A stretch of 64,000 nt of DNA from Maricaulis sp039978735 (GTDB lineage: Bacteria; Pseudomonadota; Alphaproteobacteria; Caulobacterales; Maricaulaceae): assembly GCF_039978735.1 (NCBI RefSeq), contig NZ_JBDWAS010000001.1, positions 6,839-70,838 of the forward strand. The letters run 5' to 3'. Below the pieces are notes generated by a model. That model saw only the letters and a list, made by a program, of their open reading frames with translations, did no database searches and was not told the origin of the DNA. The position numbers and the translations under genes were made by a program. Positions 17,006-26,060 of the stretch are shown in pieces (position 1 is the stretch's first letter; every line of letters starts with the position of its first letter).

Positions 17006-18181
17006 TCAGTGCCCCGCGGCAATCGCGAGAACCGCTTCGGCGGCCAGGCGCCCGACCGTATGGCTCTCCTCGATAGAGGCCTCGTCGGCAAGCTCGACCG
17101 TCAGCCCCGCCACGCCGAAGGTCTGCAGCGCCCAGGCCTTGGACGTGCCGGCATCGGTATTATGCCCCTCGATCCAGTCCGGTTGCGGGTCGAGCGCGGC
17201 TTCGAAGCGCGCCGCCATCTCGGCCATCAGTGCGTCGCCGCGTGCAGCAATGCCGGCAGGCGGATTGTAGACCAGGGTGCGGCGGGTGGAGTGGAAATCG
17301 AGGAAGACATCGACATCGCGGCCCTCGGCCTCCCGGCGGATCAGCGCCTGCAGCGCGGCGATTTCGGGCTGGTCGGCCTCGAACCAGTCGCGATTGAGAT
17401 CCATACCGCCGGAATTCAGGCGCCAGTGGCCGTTCGCCATGCCGTCAGGATTGGCCAGCGGCACCAGTACCAGGCGATAGCCGGCCAGCGCACCGCCATC
17501 ATGGGCCTCGCCGATCGCTGTTGCAAAAGCCTCGAAGGCGCGGCCGCCGGAATATTCCGGCGGATGCTGGCGGGTCAGCGCGACCAACAGGCGGCCGGCA
17601 TCGGCGGGTCCGGCGACGAGGGCCTCCAGCGGCCGGCCTTCAAGCGAGCGGCCGTATTCGATTGCGGTGAAACCATGCGCATCGGCGAAGGCCGCGGACC
17701 AACCGGCCACATCGGCGGGCGTATAAGTGGGCTGGGCGGAAATCCGCGTGCGGCCGGCAGGCAGGTCGAGCGTCAGCCGGGCGCGATTGTCCTCCTCAAG
17801 GACTTCGACGCGGGCCGGATCGACCATCTGCCAGTCCCCGCCCGGGCGGAGAATGCGCGGTTCGTAGCGGTGGCGATAGCCGCCATAGTCCAGCACGATC
17901 TCGATCGTCCCTGCTTCCTCGCGCTCGATATCGAAGGCGAACCAGGGGCTGGGATTGATGCGCGGGGCAATCGCGACTTCCGGATCGGTGCGCACGATGA
18001 AGGTACCGTCCGGGCGCACGAGGCAGCGGTGCTGGCCGGCGGTGGAAAAGTCGGCGTGAAGGCTCACCCCGTCGCCCGCGCACAGCGCCGCGGTTTCCGC
18101 CTGCGGCAGAGAGGCGCAACCGGTCAGGCCGAGACCGCCGGCCGCAAGGACGGCGAGGAAGGAACGGAGGTGAAGTGTCAT
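17006..18181 (-). CDS. M14-family zinc carboxypeptidase, lipoprotein
   Basis: Starting at the Met of MTLHLRSFLAVLAAGGLGLTGC gives a 391-residue lipoprotein with a clear lipobox. A ~130-residue beta-rich N-terminal part precedes a carboxypeptidase domain. Zinc ligands are visible as QHPPEYSGG (HxxE) and LDFHSTR (His); the substrate-binding NPDGMANGHWRLNSGGMDLNRDW follows between them, and the catalytic Glu is in GLTVELADE. The arrangement fits the AGBL-like cytosolic-carboxypeptidase branch, here envelope-bound. Peptide substrate unknown. Confidence 0.85.
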   Translation of the reverse strand: MTLHLRSFLAVLAAGGLGLTGCASLPQAETAALCAGDGVSLHADFSTAGQHRCLVRPDGTFIVRTDPEVAIAPRINPSPWFAFDIEREEAGTIEIVLDYGGYRHRYEPRILRPGGDWQMVDPARVEVLEEDNRARLTLDLPAGRTRISAQPTYTPADVAGWSAAFADAHGFTAIEYGRSLEGRPLEALVAGPADAGRLLVALTRQHPPEYSGGRAFEAFATAIGEAHDGGALAGYRLVLVPLANPDGMANGHWRLNSGGMDLNRDWFEADQPEIAALQALIRREAEGRDVDVFLDFHSTRRTLVYNPPAGIAARGDALMAEMAARFEAALDPQPDWIEGHNTDAGTSKAWALQTFGVAGLTVELADEASIEESHTVGRLAAEAVLAIAAGH

Positions 18182-18359
18182 GGCGGTCTCCGGCGCTGTC
18201 ACCGGGTCACGACGCCCCGGCTCTGACGACAGCGGAGCCGAGCCCATTTCGCCTGTCAATCTGGCGTGAACGCCTTTCGCAGCGGCCAGGCTGCGCGCCG
18301 ACGCAAATTTCAACAGGCATTTCATTGCCGCTTTACCGACGCATGCCCATAATTGGCGC

Positions 18360-18974
18360 ATGTCCGGCGCCTATGACTACAAACCGCGGTTCAAGGATAT
18401 CCGCATCAAACCGCCCCGGGACGAGCCGGCGCCGGAAGAGCGCGTGTGCGAATGGCCCGGTTGCCGCAAGCACGGCGACAGCCGCGCGCCCAAGTCGACG
18501 GACCGGCTGAACGAGTTCTACTGGTTCTGCCAGACGCACGCTTCGGAATACAACAAGTCCTGGAATTTCTTCGAGGGCATGAGCGAACACGCCGCCCAGT
18601 CCTTCCGGGAAAGCGCCGCCTATGGCCACCGCCCGACCTGGAGCTGGCGCAATACGCATTCGGCAAGCTCGAAGGCCCAGCGCGCCAGCCGCGACTTTGC
18701 CGACGGTTTCAACGACCCGTTCGGCATGTTCGGCGACCGCCGCGATCCGCACAAGGAAGCCCCGCGCGAGAAATCGATGGGCCGTCTCCAGTCCAAGGCG
18801 CTGGAGACGATGGGGCTGGAGGCCGATGTCGAACCGGCCAAGGTGCGGCGGCGCTATGCCGAGCTGGTGAAACGCTTCCACCCGGATGCCAATGGCGGCG
18901 ACCGCTCGAGCGAGGAACAGCTGGGCCGCGTGATCGCCGCCTACCAGATCCTCAAGAATGCGGGCATGGCCTGA
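18360..18974 (+). CDS. J-domain protein
   Basis: The 204-residue protein has an N-terminal Cys-containing region (CEWPGCRKHGDSRAP and CQTHASEYNKSWNFF, possibly metal-binding) and a C-terminal J domain (~residues 145-204) with RRRYAELVKRFHPDANGGDR, including the HPD tripeptide that stimulates DnaK. The family is widespread in alphaproteobacteria upstream of cobS, as a possible assembly co-chaperone. In this window a PAS-PAS chemoreceptor separates it from cobS. Confidence 0.9.
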   Translation: MSGAYDYKPRFKDIRIKPPRDEPAPEERVCEWPGCRKHGDSRAPKSTDRLNEFYWFCQTHASEYNKSWNFFEGMSEHAAQSFRESAAYGHRPTWSWRNTHSASSKAQRASRDFADGFNDPFGMFGDRRDPHKEAPREKSMGRLQSKALETMGLEADVEPAKVRRRYAELVKRFHPDANGGDRSSEEQLGRVIAAYQILKNAGMA

Positions 18975-19300
18975 GCCACAACGCTCAAGCTGCGCAATCC
19001 TTGTTTGCCTCTGATCCAGAAAACAGCCTCAAATAGCCGCAAATCGGATCAAAGCACTCATGCTAATCTATTATTATACTTGTTTCAAAAAGGGACCGTT
19101 GACTACTAAAATAGTAAATCATTGATTTTTTTGGAGTTTTTCTATAAATACTTCGGAAACCAAGCACCGAATATTTGCCCTCTATTCGGCCATTAACTTT
19201 CTGTTCACAGGTGCAGCGCGAAATCGACTCAAATTCGAATAAAAGAATTCTCGCCAACAAGCCTCCCAGGCTCAACACGAGATAGCGACGGGACATCGCC
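18975..19300. other. AT-rich intergenic region upstream of the chemoreceptor
   Basis: About 325 bases without a credible gene. Much of it (19050-19260) is unusually AT-rich for this genome, with runs such as TTTTTTTGGAGTTTTT and several TATAAT-like elements, which suggests promoter or curved DNA controlling the receptor gene at 19301. I see no strong hairpin or RNA gene. Confidence 0.5.
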
Positions 19301-20788
19301 ATGCTGCACCTGATGAATTCGGGCAAGAGCCAGATTGCCGACAAATACAACGCCATCGCCCGCTCCCAGGCCGTGATCGAGTTCACGCCGGACGGCAAGA
19401 TCCTGACCGCCAACCGCAACTTCCTCGACGCCCTGGGTTATGAACTGGACGAGATCGTCGGTCAGAACCACGCCCTGTTCGTCGAACCCGAATATGCCGC
19501 CACACCCGAATACCGGCAGTTCTGGGACGCGCTGCGGGCCGGCCAGTTCCAGGCCGCCGAGTACAAGCGGATCGGCAAGGGCGGCCGCCCCGTCTGGATC
19601 CAGGCGAGCTATAATCCGGTGAAGGATGCATCGGGCCGCACCTATCGCGTGGTGAAGTTCGCGACCGACGTCACCCAGCGCAAGCTGGCCAATGCCGATG
19701 TCAACGGCAAGCTGGCGGCACTGGACAAGTCGCAGGCGATCATCGAGTTCGAACTCGACGGCACGATCCTCAAGGCCAATGAAAACTTCCTGAAAACGAT
19801 GGGCTACACGCTCGACGAAGTGCGCGGCCAGCACCACCGGCTGTTCGTTGCGAAGGACGAGCGCGACGCACCGGCCTACAAGGAGTTCTGGGCAAAACTG
19901 GCCCGAGGCGAATTCCAGTCGGCCGAGTTCCGCCGGATCGCCAAGGACGGTCATGATGTCTGGATCCAGGCCAGCTACAACCCGATCCTCGACATGGATG
20001 GCAAGCCGTTCAAGGTCGTGAAGTTCGCGACCGACATCACCGCCGAGGTGAGCGAGCGGCATCGCCGCGCCGATGCCCAGCGCTCGATTGCAGCCGATCT
20101 GCAGAAAATCTCCCGGTCCGCCTCGAACACCTCCTCGCAGACCGCCAGCGTGGCCGCGGCCGCACAGCAGGCCTCGACCGGGGTGCAATCGATCGCTTCG
20201 GGGGCGGAGGAACTGTCCGCGTCGGCCGCCGAGATCAGCCAGCAGATGTCGCGTGCATCCCAGGTCAGCCGGGAAGCCGTGGAGCAGGCCGACAAGACCG
20301 ACGCCACGGTCCGCACGCTCTCCGACGCCGCCCAACGCATCGGCGAGATCGTCAACCTGATCACCGCCATCGCCGAACAGACCAATCTGCTTGCGCTCAA
20401 TGCGACCATCGAGGCGGCCCGCGCCGGTGAAGCCGGCAAGGGGTTCGCCGTCGTTGCATCCGAAGTGAAGGGCCTGGCCAACCAGGCGTCCGCGGCGACC
20501 GGGGAAATCTCGGCGCAGGTCTCCGAAGTCCAGGGCGCAACGCAACGCGCCGCCGATGCCATCTCCTTGATCCGCAACACGATCTCGGAAGTCGAGAGCA
20601 TGTCGACGGCTGTTGCCGCCGCCGTCGAGGAACAGACATCGGTGACATCCGACATGTCCCGCAACATGCAGGACGTCGCCCAGGGCGTGACGGACATCTC
20701 GAAGGCGATCCAGGAAATCGACGCCGCCACGCGCGACGTGGAAAGCTCCACCCGCAGCGTCGAGGAACTCGCCCGCCAGATCGCCTGA
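19301..20788 (+). CDS. Soluble chemoreceptor with two PAS domains (BdlA-like layout)
   Basis: The 495-residue protein has two PAS domains (~25-130 and ~145-255) that are near repeats of each other (ILTANRNFLDALGY versus ILKANENFLKTMGY; VWIQASYNP in both), then a methyl-accepting signalling domain with the hairpin tip EQTNLLALNATIEAARAGE. No membrane helix or signal peptide is visible, so it should be cytosolic, sensing redox, oxygen or a metabolite and signalling to CheA/CheW. The same layout occurs in Pseudomonas BdlA. No CheR-binding pentapeptide is seen at the C-terminus. Confidence 0.9.
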   Translation: MLHLMNSGKSQIADKYNAIARSQAVIEFTPDGKILTANRNFLDALGYELDEIVGQNHALFVEPEYAATPEYRQFWDALRAGQFQAAEYKRIGKGGRPVWIQASYNPVKDASGRTYRVVKFATDVTQRKLANADVNGKLAALDKSQAIIEFELDGTILKANENFLKTMGYTLDEVRGQHHRLFVAKDERDAPAYKEFWAKLARGEFQSAEFRRIAKDGHDVWIQASYNPILDMDGKPFKVVKFATDITAEVSERHRRADAQRSIAADLQKISRSASNTSSQTASVAAAAQQASTGVQSIASGAEELSASAAEISQQMSRASQVSREAVEQADKTDATVRTLSDAAQRIGEIVNLITAIAEQTNLLALNATIEAARAGEAGKGFAVVASEVKGLANQASAATGEISAQVSEVQGATQRAADAISLIRNTISEVESMSTAVAAAVEEQTSVTSDMSRNMQDVAQGVTDISKAIQEIDAATRDVESSTRSVEELARQIA

Positions 20789-20810
20789 CCCTGTTAACCG
20801 CGCACATCGG

Positions 20811-20840
20811 ACAGCCGGGGCGTTTTGCCGCCCCGGCTGT
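20811..20840 (+). terminator. Hairpin after the PAS-PAS chemoreceptor
   Basis: ACAGCCGGGGCG, loop TTTTGC, CGCCCCGGCTGT makes a perfect 12-bp stem 23 bases after the receptor's stop. A U tract is lacking, so termination efficiency is uncertain. Confidence 0.5.
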
Positions 20841-20949
20841 GTTCGCCGCATTGACTTGAAGCCGGTGCGGCCTTGCAATACCTGTCGATATCAAATCCAG
20901 GCGTCAGGCATCTCCTGCCCCAAGGCGCGCAACGATAAAGACCGGTTCG

Positions 20950-21939
20950 ATGAGCGAAGACTTCCCCCTGGCTGCCCCCGATACGACCGCTGACACAAAG
21001 GCCCTGTTCGGCTTCGATGCCGGCTTTGAAGTGCCGATGTTCTCCAGGGCGGACGAACACACGCCCAAGATCGATCCGGACTATGTCTTCGATCCGGCGA
21101 CCACGCGGTCCATCCTGGCGGGCTTTGCCTTCAATCGCCGCGTGATGATCCAAGGCTATCACGGCACCGGCAAGTCGACCCATATCGAGCAGGTCGCCGC
21201 GCGGCTGAACTGGCCGATGGTCCGGGTCAATCTCGACAGTCATGTCAGCCGGATCGACATGGTGGGCAAGGACGCCATCGTGCTGCGCGACGGCAAACAG
21301 ATCACCGAATTCCAGGAAGGCATCCTGCCCTGGGCCCTGCAGCGCCCGGTCGCGCTCCTGTTCGACGAGTACGATGCCGGCCGCCCGGACGTGATGTTCG
21401 TGATCCAGCGCGTACTGGAGGCCTCGGGCTCGCTGACCCTGCTCGATCAGACCAAGGTGATCCGTCCGCATCCCTTCTTCCGCCTCTTCGCCACGACCAA
21501 CACGATCGGCCTGGGCGACACGACCGGCCTCTATCACGGCACCCAGCAGATCAACCAGGGCCAGATGGACCGCTGGTCCATCGTCTCGACGCTGAACTAC
21601 CTGCCGCGCGAGACCGAGAACGCCATCGTGCTGGCCAAGATGAAAAAGCTCTCCGCAAGCGAGGACGGCAAGAAGATGGTCGCCGACATGGTGAAGGTTG
21701 CCGACCTCACCCGCGACGCCTTCATCAATGGCGATATCTCCACGGTGATGAGCCCGCGGACCGTGCTGACCTGGGCGGAGAATTACGAGATCTTCGGCGA
21801 TCTGGGCGCCGCCTTCCGCCTGACCTTCCTGAACAAGTGCGACGAGCTGGAACGTCCGACCATCGCGGAATTCTACCAGCGCGTCTTCGGCGAGGACTTG
21901 CCGGAAGCACCGATCAAGGCGGAAAGCTCGGCAGCCTGA
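20950..21939 (+). CDS. cobS: Cobaltochelatase subunit CobS (AAA+ ATPase)
   Basis: A 329-residue AAA+ protein that, with CobT (and CobN), inserts cobalt into hydrogenobyrinate a,c-diamide in aerobic B12 synthesis. Walker A is GYHGTGKST, Walker B ALLFDEYDA, and the sensor segment is FATTNTIGLGD. Many alphaproteobacteria keep cobS and cobT side by side even where other B12 genes are absent. Here cobT lies 5.4 kb downstream with an arsenic operon and other genes between. CobN is not in the window. Confidence 0.9.
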   Translation: MSEDFPLAAPDTTADTKALFGFDAGFEVPMFSRADEHTPKIDPDYVFDPATTRSILAGFAFNRRVMIQGYHGTGKSTHIEQVAARLNWPMVRVNLDSHVSRIDMVGKDAIVLRDGKQITEFQEGILPWALQRPVALLFDEYDAGRPDVMFVIQRVLEASGSLTLLDQTKVIRPHPFFRLFATTNTIGLGDTTGLYHGTQQINQGQMDRWSIVSTLNYLPRETENAIVLAKMKKLSASEDGKKMVADMVKVADLTRDAFINGDISTVMSPRTVLTWAENYEIFGDLGAAFRLTFLNKCDELERPTIAEFYQRVFGEDLPEAPIKAESSAA

Positions 21940-21967
21940 CACCGCAAGTCACTGACGGTTTTGTTGA

Positions 21968-21987
21968 CCCCCGGCGCACGCCGGGGG
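21968..21987 (+). terminator. GC-rich hairpin between cobS and the DUF1993 gene
   Basis: CCCCCGGC, loop GCAC, GCCGGGGG forms an 8-bp stem 29 bases after cobS. With no U run it may be a weak terminator separating cobS from the next gene. Confidence 0.35.
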
Positions 21988-22027
21988 CACGGTGCCCGCG
22001 ATTGATCACAATGGCGGGGAGCCAGGC

Positions 22028-22591
22028 ATGACGTTAAGCGATCTCTTGCTGCCGACCTACCGGCAGATGCTCACCGCGCTGGCGGCCTGGCTGCGCAAGG
22101 CCGAGGAGCAGACCGGCAATGCCGACGCCCTGCTGGCGGCGCGCCTCGCCCCGGACATGTTCCCCCTGTCGACCCAGATCCGCTTTGCCTGCCTGCAAGT
22201 CCATGAGGGCGGCCGCCGGCTTCGCCACGAGCCCTTCCCCGACGCGATGGACACCTTGCTGAACGAAGGCCGGCAGGGCGGCGAAAATCCCGGCACGCTG
22301 GCCGAGGCTCTCGCGCGGATCGACGAGGCCCTGGCCTATCTCGACAGCCTGCCCGCCGATGCGCTGGATGACAGCGCCGGCCGGCCGCTGGCGCTGGAAT
22401 TGCCGATGGGTATCGCCTTCGATCTGGACGATGGCGAGCGCTATGCGCGCGACTGGGCCCTGCCGCAATTCTACTTCCACGTCATGACGGCCTACGCGAT
22501 CCTGCGCCGTGAAGGCGTGGAACTGGGCAAGGCTGACTATGTGGCGCACATGTTTGCCTATCTGCGCCCGGGAACCGCGCCCGCCGGCTGA
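22028..22591 (+). CDS. DUF1993 family protein
   Basis: A 187-residue soluble, mostly helical protein. The early segment LLLPTYRQMLTALAAWLRKAEE, then MFPLSTQIRFACLQVHEG, ALARIDEALAYLDSL and the late FYFHVMTAYAILRREGVELGKADYV match DUF1993, a DinB-like four-helix family of unknown function. I start at ATG 22028 after GGGGAGCCAGGC. It precedes the arsenic operon by 84 bases; no functional tie to it is evident. Confidence 0.8.
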   Translation: MTLSDLLLPTYRQMLTALAAWLRKAEEQTGNADALLAARLAPDMFPLSTQIRFACLQVHEGGRRLRHEPFPDAMDTLLNEGRQGGENPGTLAEALARIDEALAYLDSLPADALDDSAGRPLALELPMGIAFDLDDGERYARDWALPQFYFHVMTAYAILRREGVELGKADYVAHMFAYLRPGTAPAG

Positions 22592-22657
22592 TCCACTGGC
22601 AGCTGAACTTCTGGCGGCTGAACATGGCAGCAAAAACCGGCTTGCGCGGCTCCATAG

Positions 22658-22673
22658 TTCAATTATCGTTGAA
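22658..22673. promoter_or_regulatory. ArsR-type operator at the arsR start
   Basis: TTCAA-TTATCG-TTGAA is a perfect interrupted palindrome ending two bases before the arsR ATG. TTCAA/TTGAA half-sites are typical of ArsR/SmtB repressor operators, so arsR is probably autorepressed and the operon released by arsenite or organoarsenicals. Confidence 0.65.
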
Positions 22674-22675
22674 AT

Positions 22676-23038
22676 ATGGAATCAGAAACCGCCGTCCGCC
22701 GCCTCGCCGCCCTGGCCCAGCCCAGCCGCCTTGCCGTCTTCCGCCTGCTGGTGAAAGCCGGGCCCGACGGGATGGCCGCAGGAGAGATCGCCCGCGCACT
22801 CGATATCGCGCCCAACACGCTGTCGGCCCAGCTGAACCTGCTGTCGCAGGCCGGCCTCGTCCGCCAGCGCCGCGACGGACGCTCGCTGATCTACAGCGTC
22901 GAGTTCGAAACCATGTCGGCACTCCTCCTCTATCTGATGGAGGATTGCTGCCAGGGCCATTCGGAGATCTGCACCCCGGTTGTCGAGGCTGCCGCACGCG
23001 GCGCCTGCTGCCCCACACCCCAGGAGTCCCTGTCATGA
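22676..23038 (+). CDS. arsR: ArsR-family arsenic-responsive repressor
   Basis: A 120-residue winged-helix protein. LAQPSRLAVFRLLVKAGP and GEIARALDIAPNTLSAQLNLLSQAGLV give the recognition helices. Arsenic ligands are likely in the C-terminal EDCCQGHSEIC (vicinal pair plus a third Cys), a site arrangement of the Acidithiobacillus/Corynebacterium type rather than the E. coli one; a further CC follows in GACCPTP. Its stop overlaps arsI (ATGA), and a palindromic operator covers its 5' end. Confidence 0.92.
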   Translation: MESETAVRRLAALAQPSRLAVFRLLVKAGPDGMAAGEIARALDIAPNTLSAQLNLLSQAGLVRQRRDGRSLIYSVEFETMSALLLYLMEDCCQGHSEICTPVVEAAARGACCPTPQESLS

Positions 23039-23529
23039 AACGCCTGCACGTCCATCTCGCCGTCGACGACCTGCAAAAAGCCATCACCTTCTACTCGACC
23101 CTGTTCGCCGCCGGTCCGACGACCACCAAGTCCGACTACGCCAAATGGATGCTCGACGATCCGCGGGTCAATTTCGCGATCAGCGCGCGCGGGGGACGTC
23201 CGGGCATCCAGCATCTCGGCATCCAGGCGGAAGACAAGACCGAACTCGACGAGGTCTATGAACGCCTCTCGCGCGCCGGTGCCGAGACTCTCGAGGAGGG
23301 CGAGACGACCTGCTGCTATGCGCGGTCGGAAAAAAGCTGGGTCGCCGACCCCGTCGGCACCAACTGGGAAGTCTTCCGCACGATGGGCGAAAGCACCGAC
23401 TACGGTCACGATCTCGGCGAGGCGCCCGAAACGGCGGTCATCGCCAACGCTCCCCACGAAGCCGGAGACGGTGGCTGCTGCACGCCCAGGGCCGCACCGC
23501 GGCCTGACGGAAAAGCCTGCTGCGGCTGA
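23035..23529 (+). CDS. arsI: ArsI/CadI-family C-As lyase (glyoxalase fold)
   Basis: A 164-residue vicinal-oxygen-chelate protein. HVHLAVDDLQKAITFYSTLF opens the glyoxalase-like fold, and IQHLGIQAED and NWEVF contribute the Fe(II) ligands His and Glu. TTCCYARSEKSWVADPVG carries the vicinal Cys pair that binds trivalent organoarsenicals in ArsI. The C-terminus adds two more CC pairs (GGCCTP, KACCG). ArsI cleaves the C-As bond of methylarsenite to release As(III), which Acr3 then exports. Cadmium-induced CadI is the alternative name for this family. Confidence 0.88.
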   Translation: MKRLHVHLAVDDLQKAITFYSTLFAAGPTTTKSDYAKWMLDDPRVNFAISARGGRPGIQHLGIQAEDKTELDEVYERLSRAGAETLEEGETTCCYARSEKSWVADPVGTNWEVFRTMGESTDYGHDLGEAPETAVIANAPHEAGDGGCCTPRAAPRPDGKACCG

Positions 23530-23543
23530 GGGAAGCGGGATCG

Positions 23544-24581
23544 ATGAACACGTTCGAACGTTATCTCTCTGTCTGGGTGGCGCTGTGTATCCTGGCGGGG
23601 ATCGGGCTTGCGCAAATCGTGCCCGGCCTGTTCGCCGCCCTCGCCGCGCTGGAATATGCCAATGTCAATTTTGCCGTAGCGGTGCTGATCTGGGCGATGG
23701 TCTGGCCGATGATGATCGCCGTCGATTTCGGCAGTCTGAAACGCGTCGGCGAGCGGCCAAAGGGCCTGGTCATCACCCTGGTGGTGAACTGGCTGATCAA
23801 GCCCTTCACCATGGCTTTTCTCGGCGTCGCCTTCTTCAAGCACATCTTTGCCGGACTGATCCCGCCGGCCGAGGCTGACGGCTATATCGCAGGCCTGATC
23901 CTGCTGGGCGCCGCGCCGTGCACGGCCATGGTTTTCGTCTGGTCGCAACTCACCCGCGGCGACGCCACCTATACCCTCGCCCAGGTCAGCGTGAACGATG
24001 CGATCATGGTGTTCGCCTTCGCCCCGATCGTCGCCCTGCTGCTGGGCGTGACCGATATCGCGGTGCCCTGGGAGACACTGATCCTGTCGGTCGCGCTCTA
24101 TGTCGTGATCCCGCTGATTGCCGGCATCGCGATGCGTACCCTGCTGGTCCGCCAGGGCGGGGAGGAGGCTGTCGCGCGCTTTACCGGCCGCATCAAGCCG
24201 GCCTCGATCCTCGGCCTTTTGGGCACGGTCGTGCTGCTGTTCGGCTTCCAGGGCCATGTCATCCTGGAACGTCCCCTGCTGATCGCCCTGATCGCCGTGC
24301 CGATCCTGATCCAGTCCTATGGCATCTTCGCCCTGGCCTATGGCGCCGCCTGGGTCTGGCGCGTACCGCACCCTGTTGCCGCCCCCTGCGCGATGATCGG
24401 CACATCGAACTTCTTCGAACTGGCGGTCGCGGTCGCGATCAGCCTGTTCGGCCTCAATTCGGGCGCGGCGCTCGCGACCGTCGTGGGCGTGCTGGTGGAA
24501 GTGCCGGTCATGCTGTCGCTGGTGGCCTTTGCCAACCGTACACGCAGCCATTTCCCCGGACCGGAGACACCCGCGCCATGA
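23544..24581 (+). CDS. acr3: ACR3-family arsenite efflux transporter
   Basis: A 345-residue inner-membrane carrier with about ten helices. ACR3 landmarks are LAQVSVNDAIMVF, the conserved Cys in LGAAPCTAMVFVWSQLT, and PCAMIGTSNFFELAVAVAISLFG near the C-terminus. It extrudes arsenite using the proton gradient. It follows arsI by 14 bases and overlaps arsC by four (ATGA). It belongs to the ACR3 family, not the ArsB family of E. coli, although it is often labelled arsB. Confidence 0.93.
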   Translation: MNTFERYLSVWVALCILAGIGLAQIVPGLFAALAALEYANVNFAVAVLIWAMVWPMMIAVDFGSLKRVGERPKGLVITLVVNWLIKPFTMAFLGVAFFKHIFAGLIPPAEADGYIAGLILLGAAPCTAMVFVWSQLTRGDATYTLAQVSVNDAIMVFAFAPIVALLLGVTDIAVPWETLILSVALYVVIPLIAGIAMRTLLVRQGGEEAVARFTGRIKPASILGLLGTVVLLFGFQGHVILERPLLIALIAVPILIQSYGIFALAYGAAWVWRVPHPVAAPCAMIGTSNFFELAVAVAISLFGLNSGAALATVVGVLVEVPVMLSLVAFANRTRSHFPGPETPAP

Positions 24582-25000
24582 TCGTCATCCATCACAATCC
24601 GGACTGCGGCACATCACGCAATGTCGTCGCCATCGTGAAGGCGGCGGGCGAGGACCCGGTCGTGATCGAGTATCTGGAAACCGGCTGGACACGGCCGCAA
24701 TTGCTCGGCCTGTTCGCAGCCGCCGGCCTGACGCCGCGCCAGGCGCTGCGCGAGACCAAGTCGCCGGCGGCGGAGCTGGGCCTGCTCGAACCCGGCGTGT
24801 CCGACACGCAGATCCTGGATGCCATGCTGGAGCATCCCGTTCTGGTGAACCGGCCCATCGTGTGCACGCCGCGCGGCGTACGCCTGTGCCGGCCCAGCCC
24901 CGGCGTGCTCGACCTGCTGGAAACCTGGCCTTCAGGCCCGTTCGAACTGGAAGACGGCACGCCCGTGATCGACGCAAGCGGCGCCCGGGTCGATAGCTAG
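24578..25000 (+). CDS. arsC: Glutaredoxin-dependent arsenate reductase
   Basis: A 140-residue ArsC of the E. coli type. The catalytic Cys is residue 10 in HHNPDCGTSRN, with the arsenate-binding Arg in LVNRPIVCTPRG. It reduces arsenate to arsenite with glutathione/glutaredoxin, feeding Acr3. Last gene of arsR-arsI-acr3-arsC; its stop faces the flagellin gene across six bases. Confidence 0.93.
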   Translation: MIVIHHNPDCGTSRNVVAIVKAAGEDPVVIEYLETGWTRPQLLGLFAAAGLTPRQALRETKSPAAELGLLEPGVSDTQILDAMLEHPVLVNRPIVCTPRGVRLCRPSPGVLDLLETWPSGPFELEDGTPVIDASGARVDS

Positions 25001-25006
25001 CTGATC

Positions 25007-25855
25007 CTACTGGAAGAAGCGCAGGATGGTGCGCGGGGCCTCATTGGCGATCGCAAGGGCTTGCAGACCCAGATCCTCGCGCACCATCAACGCCTTGAGC
25101 TTGGCTGATTCCCGGCCGAGATCCGCGTCGATGAGATTGCCGATACCGGCATCGGTCACGTCGATCTGCTTGACCAGGAGGGTGCGCTGGATCTCCAGCG
25201 TCTTCAGGCTGACGCCCAGGCGCGAGATCGCGGCATTGACGGCGTTCATCGAGGTTTCGAAGTCTGCGACCATGCTTGCGTCCGGCCGGGTGGCGAGACC
25301 GCTGGCATCGGTTTGCGGCAGGCTGGCCGGCAGGGTCGAATCGAAAATCCCGCCACCATCGCTCAGATCTTCCGCGGCAATCGCCATCTGGGCGTTGGGG
25401 TTCTCCGAAACGAGCACCGAGATATCGGCGGCCCCGGCTTCGAGCAGGTTGATATCGTTGAAGGATGCGTTGGCGACGAGGTGCTGGGCCTGATTACCCA
25501 GGGCGACAAAGTCGTTCATCAGGGTGCGCCAGCCCTGTTCGTCGAGCGAAGTGTCGGTGGCGGCGACAAGCTTGCCCTGCATTTCAACCATCAGATCGGA
25601 AATGCCTTCAGCGGCGGCGAGCGCCGTTTCCACGACGCCGGTGGCCAGATCCATCGAGGTCAGCGCCTCGCCGCGCGCACCGTTGGACGCGCGCATGCCC
25701 TGGGCCAGGGCCCAGATCGCGCCGCCATCGCTCGCGCTGCCAATCTTGAGCCCTGTCGCGATACGGGTGTGCACTTTCACACTGTCCCGTTGCAGCATAT
25801 CCATATGCTGCAGCGCAGAGTTCACGCTGGCCATGGAATGGACCGAATAGGTCAT
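25007..25855 (-). CDS. Flagellin, isolated from other flagellar genes
   Basis: A 282-residue flagellin. The N-terminal D0/D1 segment (SVHSMASVNSALQHMDMLQRD, RIATGLKIGSASDGGAIWALAQGMR) and the C-terminal helix (GRESAKLKALMVREDLGLQALAIANEAPRTILRFFQ-type ending) are both intact, with a short variable middle, as in Caulobacter-type flagellins. I use the ATG giving MTYSVHS behind AAAAGGCTGG. No other flagellar gene, and no clear sigma-54 promoter, is seen nearby. It could be a minor filament subunit. Confidence 0.87.
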   Translation of the reverse strand: MTYSVHSMASVNSALQHMDMLQRDSVKVHTRIATGLKIGSASDGGAIWALAQGMRASNGARGEALTSMDLATGVVETALAAAEGISDLMVEMQGKLVAATDTSLDEQGWRTLMNDFVALGNQAQHLVANASFNDINLLEAGAADISVLVSENPNAQMAIAAEDLSDGGGIFDSTLPASLPQTDASGLATRPDASMVADFETSMNAVNAAISRLGVSLKTLEIQRTLLVKQIDVTDAGIGNLIDADLGRESAKLKALMVREDLGLQALAIANEAPRTILRFFQ

Positions 25856-26060
25856 CCAGCCTTTTGTCTCGCCACCTGTCGGGCCCACTTTTTCCGGGCT
25901 CCACCGGACAGGATGCCGTGATGTGGTTATCAACTCCTTTCCGGACTGTTCATGGATTATGCCGCGCCGAGGACGTCATTCGTCGATCAACCCCTTGTGA
26001 ATTGATCCGGAATCGGCAGGCAGGTCTGATTGCAATATCGGGCGTCAGGAGACCAGTCAC

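Noticed and set aside
25856..26060. Sigma-54 promoter for the flagellin
   Set aside because: No TGGCAC-N5-TTGCA-like motif was found on the minus strand upstream of the start.
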